This document shows positions 1 through 7,713 of a stretch of 37,409 bases of DNA, one piece after another (the first letter of the stretch is position 1; each line of letters opens with the position of its first letter). The translations under genes were made by a program, and so were the position numbers. The notes under the pieces are model-generated. The model worked only from the letters and a program-made list of their open reading frames with translations. It was not told the DNA's origin and searched no databases. This DNA comes from Saccharofermentans sp. Lineage in GTDB: Bacteria; Bacillota_A; Clostridia; Saccharofermentanales; Saccharofermentanaceae. Location: positions 1 to 37,409 of the forward strand of contig JAILHX010000134.1 of the NCBI GenBank assembly GCA_024695565.1, in the 5' to 3' direction.

Positions 1-62
1 ACCGGCTAAGACGTCGCCCTTTCACGGCGGAGTAACGAGTTCAACTCTCGTACGGGTCACCA
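1..62 (+). tRNA. tRNA-Glu (TTC), 5' end outside the window
   Basis: The anticodon stem-loop at about 15-31 reads CGCCCTTTCACGGCG, with TTC as the anticodon. It is followed by a normal T arm, and the 3' end carries an encoded CCA at 60-62. The first dozen or so bases of the gene lie left of the window. It is spaced two bases from the next tRNA, so the two are processed from one transcript. Confidence 0.9.
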
Positions 63-64
63 AT

Positions 65-138
65 GGTACCATAGCCAAGTGGTAAGGCATGGGTCTGCAA
101 AACCCTGATCCCCAGTTCAAATCTGGGTGGTACCTCCA
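65..138 (+). tRNA. tRNA-Cys (GCA)
   Basis: The acceptor arms GGTACCA (65-71) and TGGTACC (128-134) pair perfectly, and the discriminator T is followed by an encoded CCA (136-138). The anticodon loop contains TGCAAAA, so the anticodon is GCA. The overall sequence closely follows the bacterial tRNA-Cys pattern. It is the last tRNA before an intrinsic terminator. Confidence 0.95.
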
Positions 139-175
139 AAGGGACTGTCTCAATCTCTGAGACAGTCCCTTTTTG
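139..175 (+). terminator. Intrinsic terminator of the tRNA-Glu/tRNA-Cys transcript
   Basis: The arms AAAGGGACTGTCTCA and TGAGACAGTCCCTTTTT form a near-perfect stem with a short loop and end in a T run. A half copy (TGAGACAGCCTC followed by seven T) lies at about 217-235 without its left arm. No gene is seen between 176 and 302. Confidence 0.9.
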
Positions 176-302
176 TATGCCGGCGGAATCGATAGTTCGA
201 TGCCCCCGGGGAATCATGAGACAGCCTCTTTTTTTGTACCGCTATTCAGAGTAGAATAGTCGAATTAAAGAATAACCGGATCAACCGGAAGATGAGGTTT
301 AC

Positions 303-1256
303 ATGAGAGAAGACATTAAGGAGTTACTCAAAAGATACGATGAGATCGGCGCGCTGATCCTCGAGCAGAAGCTTGACGAGTTCGGCGACAAGCTCGACCA
401 GAAGCCTGAAGGCGTTGACGATGTCACATACGAAGAATACATCCAGCGTCTTGCCAAGGAAGAGACCGACATGGCTACCGTAAAGCTTGAGAACGAGCCC
501 GACGAGAGACTCGGCGGCAAGTCCATGAGGGATATCTGGGACGAGATGGGCTTCGACGAGAAGACAGAAGCATTAGAATACAGCGCCCTTAATCTCGACA
601 GAGGTGTTCCGGGGTCTCTTGTTGCAAGCCTTGCAACAGAACCTGCCGATATGGTCAGAGACTATTGCGGCAAGGTGATCGGCGAGTGCGCATGGACCGA
701 GGAAGAACTTGCTGATGATAATGTTCTTTTCGAGATGCAGTTCCAGAAGGCAATCGCATGCTTTTCAGTGCTCACACAGATGAAGGAGCCCTGCTACATC
801 AAGGCTGTTATCGACCGTTACATGAGTTACGGCCAGACCAGAGAGTTCGTTGCCGAGTCTATAGCTTCTTACGTTGAGGCTTTCCCTGAAGTATCCGAGC
901 CCTTCCTTATTGACCTTATCGAAGGCAGCGCAGAGAGCGGTCTTGAGGGACCTTGTGAAGACCTGGTCATCATGCTCACCAATATCGGCCGCGAGCACAG
1001 GACTGAGGAGATCTATCAGACCTTGAGGCACGCGTTCAGATATATGACAAACAAGATCTATGCAGTTATCTGCCTTGCTGACTACGGCGACGACAGAGCC
1101 GTCCAGATGTTCAAGAACTACATCAACCGCAATCAGAAGACGATCGAGAGAGACCTGTTCTATGAGATGATGTCCGCGATCCAGCATCTTGGAGGAGATA
1201 TCTCTGATATCCAGGATCCTTTCGGAGACTTTCAGAAGAAGCAGGAAAACAACTGA
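303..1256 (+). CDS. Hypothetical helical protein (HEAT-repeat-like), coupled to GH26
   Basis: I do not recognise this 317-residue protein. It has no signal peptide and no membrane segment. It is acidic and is predicted to be almost entirely alpha-helical. From about residue 90 onward it reads as repeated helix pairs, with blocks such as PCYIKAVIDRY and VSEPFLIDLIEG that resemble HEAT/ARM-type solenoids. The N-terminal 60 residues are charged and could form a coiled coil. A GATGAGG stretch lies about 6 bases before the ATG and serves as a modest Shine-Dalgarno site. The stop codon overlaps the next start (TGATG), so it is translationally coupled to the glycosidase gene and may bind or regulate that enzyme, although this is inference. 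A cytoplasmic scaffold or SEC-C-like adaptor is another possibility. Confidence 0.8.
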   Translation: MREDIKELLKRYDEIGALILEQKLDEFGDKLDQKPEGVDDVTYEEYIQRLAKEETDMATVKLENEPDERLGGKSMRDIWDEMGFDEKTEALEYSALNLDRGVPGSLVASLATEPADMVRDYCGKVIGECAWTEEELADDNVLFEMQFQKAIACFSVLTQMKEPCYIKAVIDRYMSYGQTREFVAESIASYVEAFPEVSEPFLIDLIEGSAESGLEGPCEDLVIMLTNIGREHRTEEIYQTLRHAFRYMTNKIYAVICLADYGDDRAVQMFKNYINRNQKTIERDLFYEMMSAIQHLGGDISDIQDPFGDFQKKQENN

Positions 1257-2359
1257 TGGGCTTCAAATATAAAAGAACAGAAAAACTCGCAAAGCTGCTT
1301 GGATTGTTAAGAGACTATTCAGTCAGCGAAAAGATCTTATTCGGCCAGCAGAACGCCGGCCACATCGGCGTGTCCATAAAAGCAAATGACGGAACTGAAT
1401 CCGACTGCAAGAATCTTACGGGCCATCACCCGGCCGTCGTAGGAGTAGATACTCTGAGCTTTTTGGGCTACGAAGGCAAGATGAATGATCTCATCAAAGT
1501 TGTAAAGAACTTAAGACGCCAGGGCGTGATCATAACGCTTTCTTCCCACATGCCCAACTTCACTTTGGGCGGCGATGAGTTCTACGATTATTCGCCCAAC
1601 ATCACGGACGGTGACTGCGGCAGGAGGATCATGCCGGGCGGCGACCTCAACGCCAAGTACAACAGATTCTTAGACATGATCGCCGAATTTTCTTCCGCCT
1701 GCATAGACGTTGAAGGAGAGAAGATCCCCATGATCTTCCGTCCTTTCCACGAAAGCAACGGCGACTGGTTCTGGTGGGGCAAAGAATTCCTGTCTGACGA
1801 AGAATATATCGCCTTGTTCAGATATACCGTCGATTACCTGATGGGTGAGAAAGGCGTCGACAACCTCGCCATAGCTTATTCTCCCAACGGTCCCGTAGCA
1901 GACGCCGATGAATATCTCAGCAGATATCCCGGCGACGATTACGTTGATATCTTGGGCCTCGATTACTATCACGATAAGCCCCACAAGGACGACGGCTTCG
2001 CAAGGAAGCTTACTGATTCATTAGACGTCATCTATGTCTTGGCCAACGAAAAGGGCAAGATCACGGCGCTCACAGAGACCGGATACCGCGCGCTCGAGAC
2101 AAGCAGCGGTTACTTCGAAGGCCTGGCTCCTGCAGGCAACACGGTGCCTGACTGGTTCACCTCGACCCTCGCTTCTTTATCATTAACTGATGGCGGCAGC
2201 CACATCGCTTACATGCTCATCTGGGCCAACTTCTCAGATACGCAGTTCTGGCTTCCGTTTGCTGCTGAGGACTTCAGACACGAGATGTGCGACGACTTTA
2301 TCAGATTTACCGAAGACAGCCGCATCAAGATGGCCCCGGTGTTTGATTTCAGTGATTAG
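1256..2359 (+). CDS. Glycoside hydrolase family 26 protein (beta-mannanase-like), cytoplasmic
   Basis: This 367-residue protein has the layout of a GH26 TIM barrel. FRPFHESNGDWFWWG at 161-175 carries the family's acid/base Glu (E166) next to the conserved His165. TETG at 273-276 supplies the nucleophile Glu (E274). LFGQQ near residue 29 and the DILGLDYY strand at 231-238 are also typical. Known GH26 enzymes hydrolyse beta-1,4-mannan, and some act on beta-1,3-xylan or other glucans. There is no signal peptide, so it probably works inside the cell on imported mannooligosaccharides, or it is exported in an unknown way. It starts by a one-base overlap with the upstream unknown gene, and no separate Shine-Dalgarno site is visible. 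Substrate specificity cannot be assigned from sequence. Confidence 0.88.
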   Translation: MGFKYKRTEKLAKLLGLLRDYSVSEKILFGQQNAGHIGVSIKANDGTESDCKNLTGHHPAVVGVDTLSFLGYEGKMNDLIKVVKNLRRQGVIITLSSHMPNFTLGGDEFYDYSPNITDGDCGRRIMPGGDLNAKYNRFLDMIAEFSSACIDVEGEKIPMIFRPFHESNGDWFWWGKEFLSDEEYIALFRYTVDYLMGEKGVDNLAIAYSPNGPVADADEYLSRYPGDDYVDILGLDYYHDKPHKDDGFARKLTDSLDVIYVLANEKGKITALTETGYRALETSSGYFEGLAPAGNTVPDWFTSTLASLSLTDGGSHIAYMLIWANFSDTQFWLPFAAEDFRHEMCDDFIRFTEDSRIKMAPVFDFSD

Positions 2360-2371
2360 GTCTGTTAGTAT
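2343..2371 (+). promoter_or_regulatory. Promoter for tRNA-Gly(CCC)
   Basis: The -35 TTGATT (2343-2348) and -10 TAGTAT (2366-2371) are separated by 17 bases. Transcription would begin near 2378, about 13 bases before the tRNA. The -35 lies inside the end of the GH26 gene. Confidence 0.6.
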
Positions 2372-2390
2372 TTCAATGTTTTAAGACCTT

Positions 2391-2466
<76 letters not shown>

Positions 2467-2478
2467 TAAAATACATAG

Positions 2479-2514
2479 TCCCTGTCAGGATCAGATCCAG
2501 GCAGGGATTTTTGT
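2479..2514 (+). terminator. Intrinsic terminator after tRNA-Gly(CCC)
   Basis: TCCCTGTC (2479-2486) pairs with GGCAGGGA (with one G-T pair), and the right arm runs into ATTTTTG. Confidence 0.8.
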
Positions 2515-2531
2515 TGCCGGAATGAATCCGT

Positions 2532-2655
2532 AGCACCTGAAGGCTTTACCGTCAATGGACGTAAACTTGCCTTCGGCACCATTGACTGCAAAGCCTTTGC
2601 AGGTGCTTATGAAGTATCTAAGAGGTCGGATACCCGACCTCGCATCTAAAGATGC
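2532..2655. other. Chain of three hairpins, candidate structured RNA or small repeat element
   Basis: Hairpin 1 spans 2532-2607. AGCACCTG pairs with CAGGTGCT, GGCTTT with AAAGCC, and GTCAATGG with CCATTGAC, leaving a loop of about 20 bases. Hairpin 2 pairs GAGGTCGG (2622-2629) with CCGACCTC (2634-2641). Hairpin 3 pairs GCATC (2642-2646) with GATGC (2651-2655). No convincing reading frame crosses the stretch. From 2656 to 2961 I see no gene, only AT-rich sequence leading to the rubredoxin ribosome binding site. Either a noncoding RNA or a MITE-like palindrome would fit. Confidence 0.5.
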
Positions 2656-2961
2656 CGGTCTTTAAGATCGATGCTGATCTGTACAAAGTCTTTGGCAGGT
2701 TGCGATTGGTCGATTCCACAAAAGACAGAAGTCCCGTTTTTTGAGACAAAACACTACATAAAACTGACATATATTCCGACAAGTAACAGGTCTTAAAACT
2801 GACAAAAGCTTGGAAATACGGCAATTGCCTGCAGGTTATCGGCCAAACAGCCGGCAAAAGCATTGAATCAACCGGCAAAGAATTAGCATCTGAAACTGAT
2901 ATAAAATTCGGAATCAAAAGAGTAAAATGATTTTATACCAAATTCAAGGAGGATTATTACT

Positions 2962-3120
2962 ATGCAGAAGTACGTATGCACATTGTGCGGCTATGAGTAT
3001 GACCCCGAAGTCGGTGATCCCGATAGCGGAATTGCACCCGGCACAGCTTTCGAGGATATCCCTGAGGATTGGGTCTGTCCCGTCTGCGGTGTAGGCAAGG
3101 AGAATTTCCAGCCCGCATAA
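2962..3120 (+). CDS. Rubredoxin
   Basis: This small electron carrier of 52 residues has two CxxCG knuckles: C6-T-L-C9-G and C39-P-V-C42-G. The four cysteines bind one iron atom. The conserved YxYDPxxGD segment (11-19) and the [14 protein letters not shown] block (30-43) are classical for anaerobe rubredoxins. AAGGAGG at 2946-2952 is a strong ribosome binding site 9 bases before the ATG. It acts in the cytoplasm and typically passes electrons to rubrerythrin or oxygen-reducing flavoproteins as part of oxidative-stress defence in anaerobes. It stands alone, between a non-coding region and a hairpin that looks like its terminator. Its length is the usual one for the family. Confidence 0.96.
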   Translation: MQKYVCTLCGYEYDPEVGDPDSGIAPGTAFEDIPEDWVCPVCGVGKENFQPA

Positions 3121-3145
3121 TCTAATAAGAAAGACTAACAAAGGT

Positions 3146-3182
3146 GCGGCAGGGCGTCATAAGCTCTGCCGCCATAACTTTT
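3146..3182 (+). terminator. Hairpin with T run between rubredoxin and the CDF gene
   Basis: GCGGCAGGGC (3146-3155) pairs with GCTCTGCCGC (3163-3172) with one G-T pair, followed by CATAACTTTTT. The T run ends directly at the ATG of the next gene. Confidence 0.75.
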
Positions 3183-3184
3183 TC

Positions 3185-4312
3185 ATGGCTGAACAGAACA
3201 AGACATTATTAAGAGAAAAAGTCATAGTAAGGACCGGCATTATCGGAATCATCGCCAACATCTTGCTGGCGTCGTTCAAGGCCCTTATCGGCGTTGCCGT
3301 CCATTCGACGGCGATGGTCCTTGATGCTGTCAACAATTTCAGTGATGTCCTGTCTTCAGTCGTTACGATCATCGGTACGAAGATAGCTTCCAAGAAGCCT
3401 GACAAGAAGCATCCTTTGGGACACGGCAGAGTTGAGTATCTGGCCCAGATGATCATCGCTGCATTGATCCTCTATGCAGGTATTACGGCGCTCTGGGAAT
3501 CAATTAAGAAGATAATCACTCCCGTTGAGCCTGAGCACTCAGCGGCTTCGCTGGCGATAATCGCGGTCGCTGTCGTGGTCAAGATCGTTCTCGGCATTTA
3601 TGTAAAGAAGCAGGGCAAGAATGTCAAGTCTGAACTGCTTGTCTCATCCGGAACGGATGCGCTTTTCGACGCATTGCTGTCAACGGCAGTCCTCATATCA
3701 GCTGTTATCCTTATCTTCTTCAAGTTCAATATCGAAGCTTATGTCAGCGTCGCGATCTCGCTGTTTATCCTTAAGGCGGGCTTTGAGATCATCAGGGAAG
3801 CAATCGATGACATGCTCGGTCACAGAGTTGAGGGTGAATATACCAAAAAGGTTAAAGAGAGCGTCCTCTCCTTCGATGAAGTCCACGGTGCTTATGACAT
3901 CGTGCTCCATAATTACGGTCCGGACAGATATTTGGGTTCGCTCCATATCGAGGTTGATGACGTAATGACCGCCGATAAGATCGACTCACTGACCAGAAGG
4001 ATCAACGAGAAGGTCTATAAAGACACGGGAATCGTCCTGACAGCCGTCGGCGTTTATTCGAGCAATACATCCAATGAGAAGCTCATGAAGATGAGAAATG
4101 AGATCACCGAGCTTGTCGTTGACCACCAGCATATCCTCCAGCTCCACGGCTTTTATGTGGACGAAGAGAAGAAGAGGATCACATTTGACGTGGTCGTTGA
4201 TTTCGATGAGAAAGACAGGGAAGGCCTGGTTGAACACATCATCGGTGACGTTAAGGAAGCGCTGCCTGAATACGAAGTCCAGGTCGCCATAGACAGCGAT
4301 ATCAGCGACTGA
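3185..4312 (+). CDS. Cation diffusion facilitator family metal exporter
   Basis: This 375-residue CDF transporter has six transmembrane helices in the first 220 residues. A cytoplasmic C-terminal dimerisation domain follows, longer than usual because it appears to contain a second ferredoxin-like half. Helix 2 has D47-A-V-N-N51 and helix 5 has D158-A-L-F-D162. The family typically exports Zn, Fe or Mn by proton antiport. Zn exporters usually have HxxxD or DxxxD at these positions, so the Asn in helix 2 fits better with a Mn-type or Fe-type CDF, although this is inference. HPLGHGRVEY (76-85) is the conserved loop after helix 2. The ATG follows a terminator-like hairpin with no Shine-Dalgarno site, which is odd. 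A slightly downstream start would cut into helix 1, so I keep this one. Confidence 0.9.
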   Translation: MAEQNKTLLREKVIVRTGIIGIIANILLASFKALIGVAVHSTAMVLDAVNNFSDVLSSVVTIIGTKIASKKPDKKHPLGHGRVEYLAQMIIAALILYAGITALWESIKKIITPVEPEHSAASLAIIAVAVVVKIVLGIYVKKQGKNVKSELLVSSGTDALFDALLSTAVLISAVILIFFKFNIEAYVSVAISLFILKAGFEIIREAIDDMLGHRVEGEYTKKVKESVLSFDEVHGAYDIVLHNYGPDRYLGSLHIEVDDVMTADKIDSLTRRINEKVYKDTGIVLTAVGVYSSNTSNEKLMKMRNEITELVVDHQHILQLHGFYVDEEKKRITFDVVVDFDEKDREGLVEHIIGDVKEALPEYEVQVAIDSDISD

Positions 4313-4333
4313 TAAGCGAACAGCCTTAAGATT

Positions 4334-4356
4334 AAGGGCCCAAAAAGCCTTTTTTA
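4334..4356 (+). terminator. Weak intrinsic terminator after the CDF gene
   Basis: AAGGGC and GCCTTT can pair across CCAAAAA (with one G-T pair), and the right arm continues into TTTTTT. Confidence 0.5.
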
Positions 4357-4374
4357 AAGATTTGAAATTTGATG

Positions 4375-4403
4375 TTGACAAAAAAAGAGGTCGACCATAT
4401 AAT
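4375..4403 (+). promoter_or_regulatory. Perfect consensus sigma-A promoter of tRNA-Gly(GCC)
   Basis: TTGACA (4375-4380) and TATAAT (4398-4403) are exact consensus hexamers with a 17-base spacer. Transcription would start right at the tRNA, about 10 bases upstream of position 4414. Confidence 0.95.
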
Positions 4404-4413
4404 ATTCAAGCAC

Positions 4414-4488
4414 GCGGGATTAACTCAGTGGTAGAGTGTCACCTTGCCAAGGTGAAAGTCGCGAGTCCGAATCTCGTATCCCGCTCCA
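4414..4488 (+). tRNA. tRNA-Gly (GCC)
   Basis: The acceptor arms GCGGGAT and ATCCCGC pair, followed by T and an encoded CCA (4486-4488). The anticodon loop TTGCCAA gives anticodon GCC. Two glycine isoacceptors (CCC and GCC) lie about 2 kb apart in this window. Confidence 0.95.
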
Positions 4489-4492
4489 CTAT

Positions 4493-4522
4493 AAAGGACT
4501 TGCATTTGCAAGTCCTTTTTTA
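4493..4522 (+). terminator. Intrinsic terminator after tRNA-Gly(GCC)
   Basis: AAAGGACTTGC pairs with GCAAGTCCTTT around a short loop and continues into a T run. Confidence 0.9.
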
Positions 4523-4559
4523 TTTGTTTCTTTATTCTTCCGAACATTTTGATTGATAA

Positions 4560-4588
4560 TTGACCAAGTATCGATTAGCGATTATGAT
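4560..4588 (+). promoter_or_regulatory. Promoter of the zinc-ribbon membrane protein gene
   Basis: TTGACC (4560-4565) and TATGAT (4583-4588) are separated by 17 bases. It lies inside what would be the coding region if the longer frame beginning at 4553 were used, which supports the later start at 4628. Confidence 0.7.
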
Positions 4589-4627
4589 GGTAAAAACGTG
4601 GTCTGCGCTCACAATGGAGGAATCATT

Positions 4628-5254
4628 ATGAAGTGTACACTGTGCAAAGAAAAGGAAGCCGCGTTTATATCGGACTGCCTCGTTGTCTACTCCAATACCA
4701 GTACTTTCGATATGAATGTAGGTCTGGAGTTACAAAGACAATACCATACGACCGAATTCTTCAGCGGTGAATCCATCGTCGCGGGGCTCTGCCCGGATTG
4801 CATGAAGAAGGCATCTCACAAAATTGAACGTGAAAAATCACTGCCCTTAAAGGCTATGGCAATCTACTTGCTGTTGATGTTTGCCGGTGTTGTTTTGGTT
4901 ATCTGGGGTTTTGCCGGAAATCTTGGGGAATTGACTCCGCCTGTCGTCATCGGCGGATTTGTCTTCTTCATCGGTGGCATAGCGGCATACGCAATCCATT
5001 GCCTTCTCTTGCCTCGTTTTCTGCGCAAAAACGCGCCTTGGAAGCTGCTGGGCAAGCCTATGGGTGGGGTGCGCCTGGACAACGGAAGCTTCGTTAAACT
5101 CGTGCCTGTTGGTGAAAACTATTACAAGGATTCCAGTGTTTTTAACAACGTCAACGATCATCTCTTGGAGAAGGTCCGGAACGGAATCAAAAAGGATATG
5201 ATCGATACTGGTGCGTGGAAGGCAATTGTCCTGGCAAACAAGATAGCTAAGTGA
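4628..5254 (+). CDS. Small membrane protein with an N-terminal split zinc ribbon
   Basis: I do not recognise a named family. The protein has 208 residues if it starts at the ATG preceded by GGAGG (4616-4620). An in-frame start at 4553 lacks a ribosome site and would sit upstream of the likely promoter. Cysteine pairs C3-xx-C6 and C55-xx-C58 probably bind one zinc ion, with about 50 residues looped between them. Two hydrophobic helices follow at about 76-98 and 104-128. A charged C-terminal domain of about 80 residues follows them. Its position between two terminators makes it a monocistronic gene. The arrangement resembles small Clostridia membrane proteins of unknown role, and a sensor or chaperone role would be speculation. 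Confidence 0.75.
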   Translation: MKCTLCKEKEAAFISDCLVVYSNTSTFDMNVGLELQRQYHTTEFFSGESIVAGLCPDCMKKASHKIEREKSLPLKAMAIYLLLMFAGVVLVIWGFAGNLGELTPPVVIGGFVFFIGGIAAYAIHCLLLPRFLRKNAPWKLLGKPMGGVRLDNGSFVKLVPVGENYYKDSSVFNNVNDHLLEKVRNGIKKDMIDTGAWKAIVLANKIAK

Positions 5255-5259
5255 CAGTG

Positions 5260-5280
5260 AAGAATCAAAAGGATTCTTTT
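5260..5280 (+). terminator. Intrinsic terminator after the zinc-ribbon gene
   Basis: AAGAATC pairs with GATTCTT around AAAAG, and the right arm continues with TT. The stretch between it and the next hairpin (5281-5380) shows no gene. Confidence 0.6.
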
Positions 5281-5381
5281 CCACTTTTAGCCGAATCAAG
5301 CCGGTGTCTATATTATTGCTTGGACACAGACTATTAGTTTTCTCCGGAATCTCAAACGACTTGCAAAACTTAGCAAAGAGG

Positions 5382-5406
5382 CTGCCTCAAAAATGAGACA
5401 GCCCTT
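5382..5406 (-). terminator. Terminator of the acyltransferase gene (minus strand)
   Basis: GGCTGCCTC pairs with GAGACAGCC with one mismatch. Read on the minus strand, it follows the acyltransferase stop and runs into CTCTTT. Its core resembles the tRNA-Cys terminator at 139-175. Confidence 0.55.
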
Positions 5407-5426
5407 AAGATTCAACTCGACTTTTT

Positions 5427-6698
5427 TCAGGCAGCAGCCTTTTCCTTTTTCTTCCTGAACAGGAGTTTCTGCAAAAGCTCCGTGAGTTTCTGTTCACCGA
5501 TACCTGCAATGACTGATCCGGCCATTACGGCGATTCCGTAGACCAGGAGATTGTACTTACCGGCCTTGATGGGCGAACTTGCGTTCTCAAGGAACCTGAA
5601 TGCCGTTAATGCGGCAAGATTCATTAAGTAGGTGTGGAGCGAATATTTGCCGAAGAAGCGTACTACGGGGTTATTTACGTGATATTTCATCATGAAGACG
5701 ATAATCGTAAGACCTAAGAACAGGAAGAGGGGTACCTGGCAAAGATATGTCAGGAGCTTATCCTGGACTCCGGCGCCCTTGCCTGACCATTCTGTCCAGT
5801 AACCGAACTTCATCTGGCCGAATGAGGAGAGCTTGAAGAAGATCATGGTGATGATGAGCAGGATGTGGAACTTGAGGGCGTATGCCTTCTTGAAGAATCC
5901 TGCTATCTGCTTCTCGTAGTTCGCGAAAATAAGACCTGTAAAGAATGCGGGAGCGGAATTGACCCACCATTCTCCGCTGAACCAGAGGGCCTTTTCTGCC
6001 TGCCACCATTCAGCTTTGGCTGCGGCAGGTGTCATCCACCAGTTCTTAGCACCGTGCCACCAAGCGAAGTGACCGTTGAAACTGAATCCGACTCCAAGAC
6101 CGATGATAACGACAAAGATGATCGCAAAGCATACCGGACGGTTCTTGATGAAGCGGAAGCAGAGGAAGAATACCAGATAGAGAACTGCAAGTACGATGGG
6201 GAACCATGCATATTCGTTCATCATGGTGAGGCCTAAGAAGTTGAAAATCCAGCGCTCCTTGGGCAGCTCGACCTTTGTTACGAGCATCAGGATGCCGTAG
6301 ATGATCACGTTGATATAGAATGGAAGAACGATCGCCTTGACGATCCTGTTCCTGATGAAGCCCTTGAGATAATCCTTCTTTGTGTCGAGGCTCTTGATAA
6401 GGCCGTAGCCCGAGCAGAAAAAGAAGATAGCCACGAAGTATGCGCCAGCATTGACAAAGGCTGACATGACGCCTCGTTCCTGGAATGCCTGTTCCTGGGA
6501 GATATGGTGAAGAATGACACCGATGGCTGCAAAACCGCGGAGTGACTTCATAACGTCAAGGCTTGTGTAGTCATCGTTGAATTCGAGCTTTTTGCCGAAT
6601 TTGTTGGAGCCGCCCCAGATAAAGAGAATAATGTAAAGATAGAACACGACCTGTTCAAGGATCCCCCAAATGTTCAGGCCGTTCATGAACTCCTGCAT
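5427..6698 (-). CDS. Membrane acyltransferase, acyltransferase-3 family (OafA-like)
   Basis: This integral membrane protein of 423 residues has about ten transmembrane helices. Near the N-terminus it carries the family's RGFAAIGVILHHISQE motif, whose His residues are thought to be catalytic. Relatives O-acetylate or O-succinylate sugars of the wall, capsule or exopolysaccharide, taking acyl groups from cytoplasmic acyl-CoA. The start is chosen at the ATG at 6698, because GAGGTG lies four bases before it. A GTG at 6710 is in frame but lies in that ribosome site. The C-terminus is very basic (RKKKEKAAA). The gene is transcribed away from the thymidylyltransferase gene, and both fit a role in surface polysaccharide synthesis. 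The exact substrate cannot be assigned. Confidence 0.9.
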   Translation of the reverse strand: MQEFMNGLNIWGILEQVVFYLYIILFIWGGSNKFGKKLEFNDDYTSLDVMKSLRGFAAIGVILHHISQEQAFQERGVMSAFVNAGAYFVAIFFFCSGYGLIKSLDTKKDYLKGFIRNRIVKAIVLPFYINVIIYGILMLVTKVELPKERWIFNFLGLTMMNEYAWFPIVLAVLYLVFFLCFRFIKNRPVCFAIIFVVIIGLGVGFSFNGHFAWWHGAKNWWMTPAAAKAEWWQAEKALWFSGEWWVNSAPAFFTGLIFANYEKQIAGFFKKAYALKFHILLIITMIFFKLSSFGQMKFGYWTEWSGKGAGVQDKLLTYLCQVPLFLFLGLTIIVFMMKYHVNNPVVRFFGKYSLHTYLMNLAALTAFRFLENASSPIKAGKYNLLVYGIAVMAGSVIAGIGEQKLTELLQKLLFRKKKEKAAA

Positions 6699-6734
6699 AT
6701 AACACCTCACGAGTAGAAAAAATAATCATGCATA

Positions 6735-6764
6735 TTGTCGCACAACCTAAGATTATTGTATATT
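6735..6764 (+). promoter_or_regulatory. Candidate promoter of the thymidylyltransferase gene
   Basis: TTGTCG (6735-6740) and TATATT (6759-6764) are separated by 18 bases, within the AT-rich divergent region. The opposite strand should hold the acyltransferase promoter, but I could not settle on one. Confidence 0.45.
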
Positions 6765-6804
6765 TGTGTTGGTTCAAATTTTATAAAAATATCGGGGGTG
6801 CGAT

Positions 6805-7671
6805 ATGAAAGGAATTATTCTCGCAGCAGGCAAGGGCACACGTCTTTACCCGATTACCAAGCCGGTATGCAAACCGCTTCTGCCTGTATACGATAAGCCA
6901 ATGATCTATTATCCTCTTGCTGTCCTCATGGAAGCAGGCATCAAGGATATTCTCGTAATTACTCCGCCGGATGACACCAAGCCCTTTGTAGACCTTCTGG
7001 GCGACGGCTCACATCTCGGCGTCAGGATCCAGTACATGGAGCAGAAGGTTCAGAGAGGTATTGCTGACGCGTTCATCATCGCCAAGGATTTTATAGGAAC
7101 AGATTCCGTATGTCTGGCTTTAGGCGACAACATCTTCTACGGACCTTTCTTCAGACGCAAGTTAAGACTTGCCGGCAGCCAGAACGAAGGTGCAGTTATC
7201 TTCGGTTACTATGTTGCAGACCCCAGAGCATTCGGCGTAGTAGAGTTTGACGGCGACGGCAAGGCAGTATCAATTGAAGAGAAACCCAGACATCCGAAGT
7301 CAAATTACATTGTTCCGGGTCTTTATTTCTACGACAATCAGGTAGTCGATATCGCGAGCAAGGTCCAGCCTTCAGCAAGAGGCGAGCTCGAGATCACTTC
7401 AGTTAACGAAGAATATCTCAAGAGAGGCCAGCTCCATGTTATTCCTCTGGGCAAGGAGTTCTCCTGGTTTGATGCAGGTAACCCGGACAGCCTCTATGAA
7501 GCAGCCGGACAGATCAGGGCAGCGCAGAGATCAGGACGCATGATCGGCTGCTTGGAAGAGATCTCCTGGCACAACAGATGGATCGAGAGAGAGCAGTTCG
7601 TAGAGCTCGCTCATGCCATGTCCAAGACAAATTACGGCCAGTATCTTGAGGCTCTTTGCGAGGATTTCTGA
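6805..7671 (+). CDS. rfbA: Glucose-1-phosphate thymidylyltransferase
   Basis: The enzyme joins glucose-1-phosphate and dTTP to give dTDP-glucose, the first step of dTDP-rhamnose and related deoxysugars. The N-terminal nucleotide-binding signature LAAGKGTRLYPITKP (7-20) and the segment PLLPVYDKPMIYYPL are unmistakable. LGDNIFYG near 112-119 provides the metal-binding Asp, and EKPRHPKSN the sugar-binding loop. The length of 288 residues is typical. GGGGGTG precedes the ATG by 4 bases. The rest of the rhamnose pathway (rfbB, rfbC, rfbD) is not in this window, so either it lies elsewhere or the product feeds another dTDP-sugar route. The closest functional partners here are the acyltransferase and the glycosyltransferases at 14294-15958. 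Confidence 0.95.
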   Translation: MKGIILAAGKGTRLYPITKPVCKPLLPVYDKPMIYYPLAVLMEAGIKDILVITPPDDTKPFVDLLGDGSHLGVRIQYMEQKVQRGIADAFIIAKDFIGTDSVCLALGDNIFYGPFFRRKLRLAGSQNEGAVIFGYYVADPRAFGVVEFDGDGKAVSIEEKPRHPKSNYIVPGLYFYDNQVVDIASKVQPSARGELEITSVNEEYLKRGQLHVIPLGKEFSWFDAGNPDSLYEAAGQIRAAQRSGRMIGCLEEISWHNRWIEREQFVELAHAMSKTNYGQYLEALCEDF

Positions 7672-7713
7672 TCTTTAGGCAAAATAAGTTTGTTCGATTT
7701 TTGGACACGATAA

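Noticed and set aside
139..235. Insertion-sequence end (inverted copies of TGAGACAG)
   Set aside because: The full copy is an ordinary tRNA terminator with a T run, and the half copy has no partner or transposase nearby.
2700..2940. Short frame ending in [16 protein letters not shown] before rubredoxin
   Set aside because: It has no start codon with a ribosome site, it is interrupted upstream by a stop, and it matches no family that I recognise.
4553..4627. Longer N-terminus for the zinc-ribbon membrane protein
   Set aside because: The extra 25 codons overlap the likely promoter and have no ribosome site, whereas GGAGG precedes the ATG at 4628.
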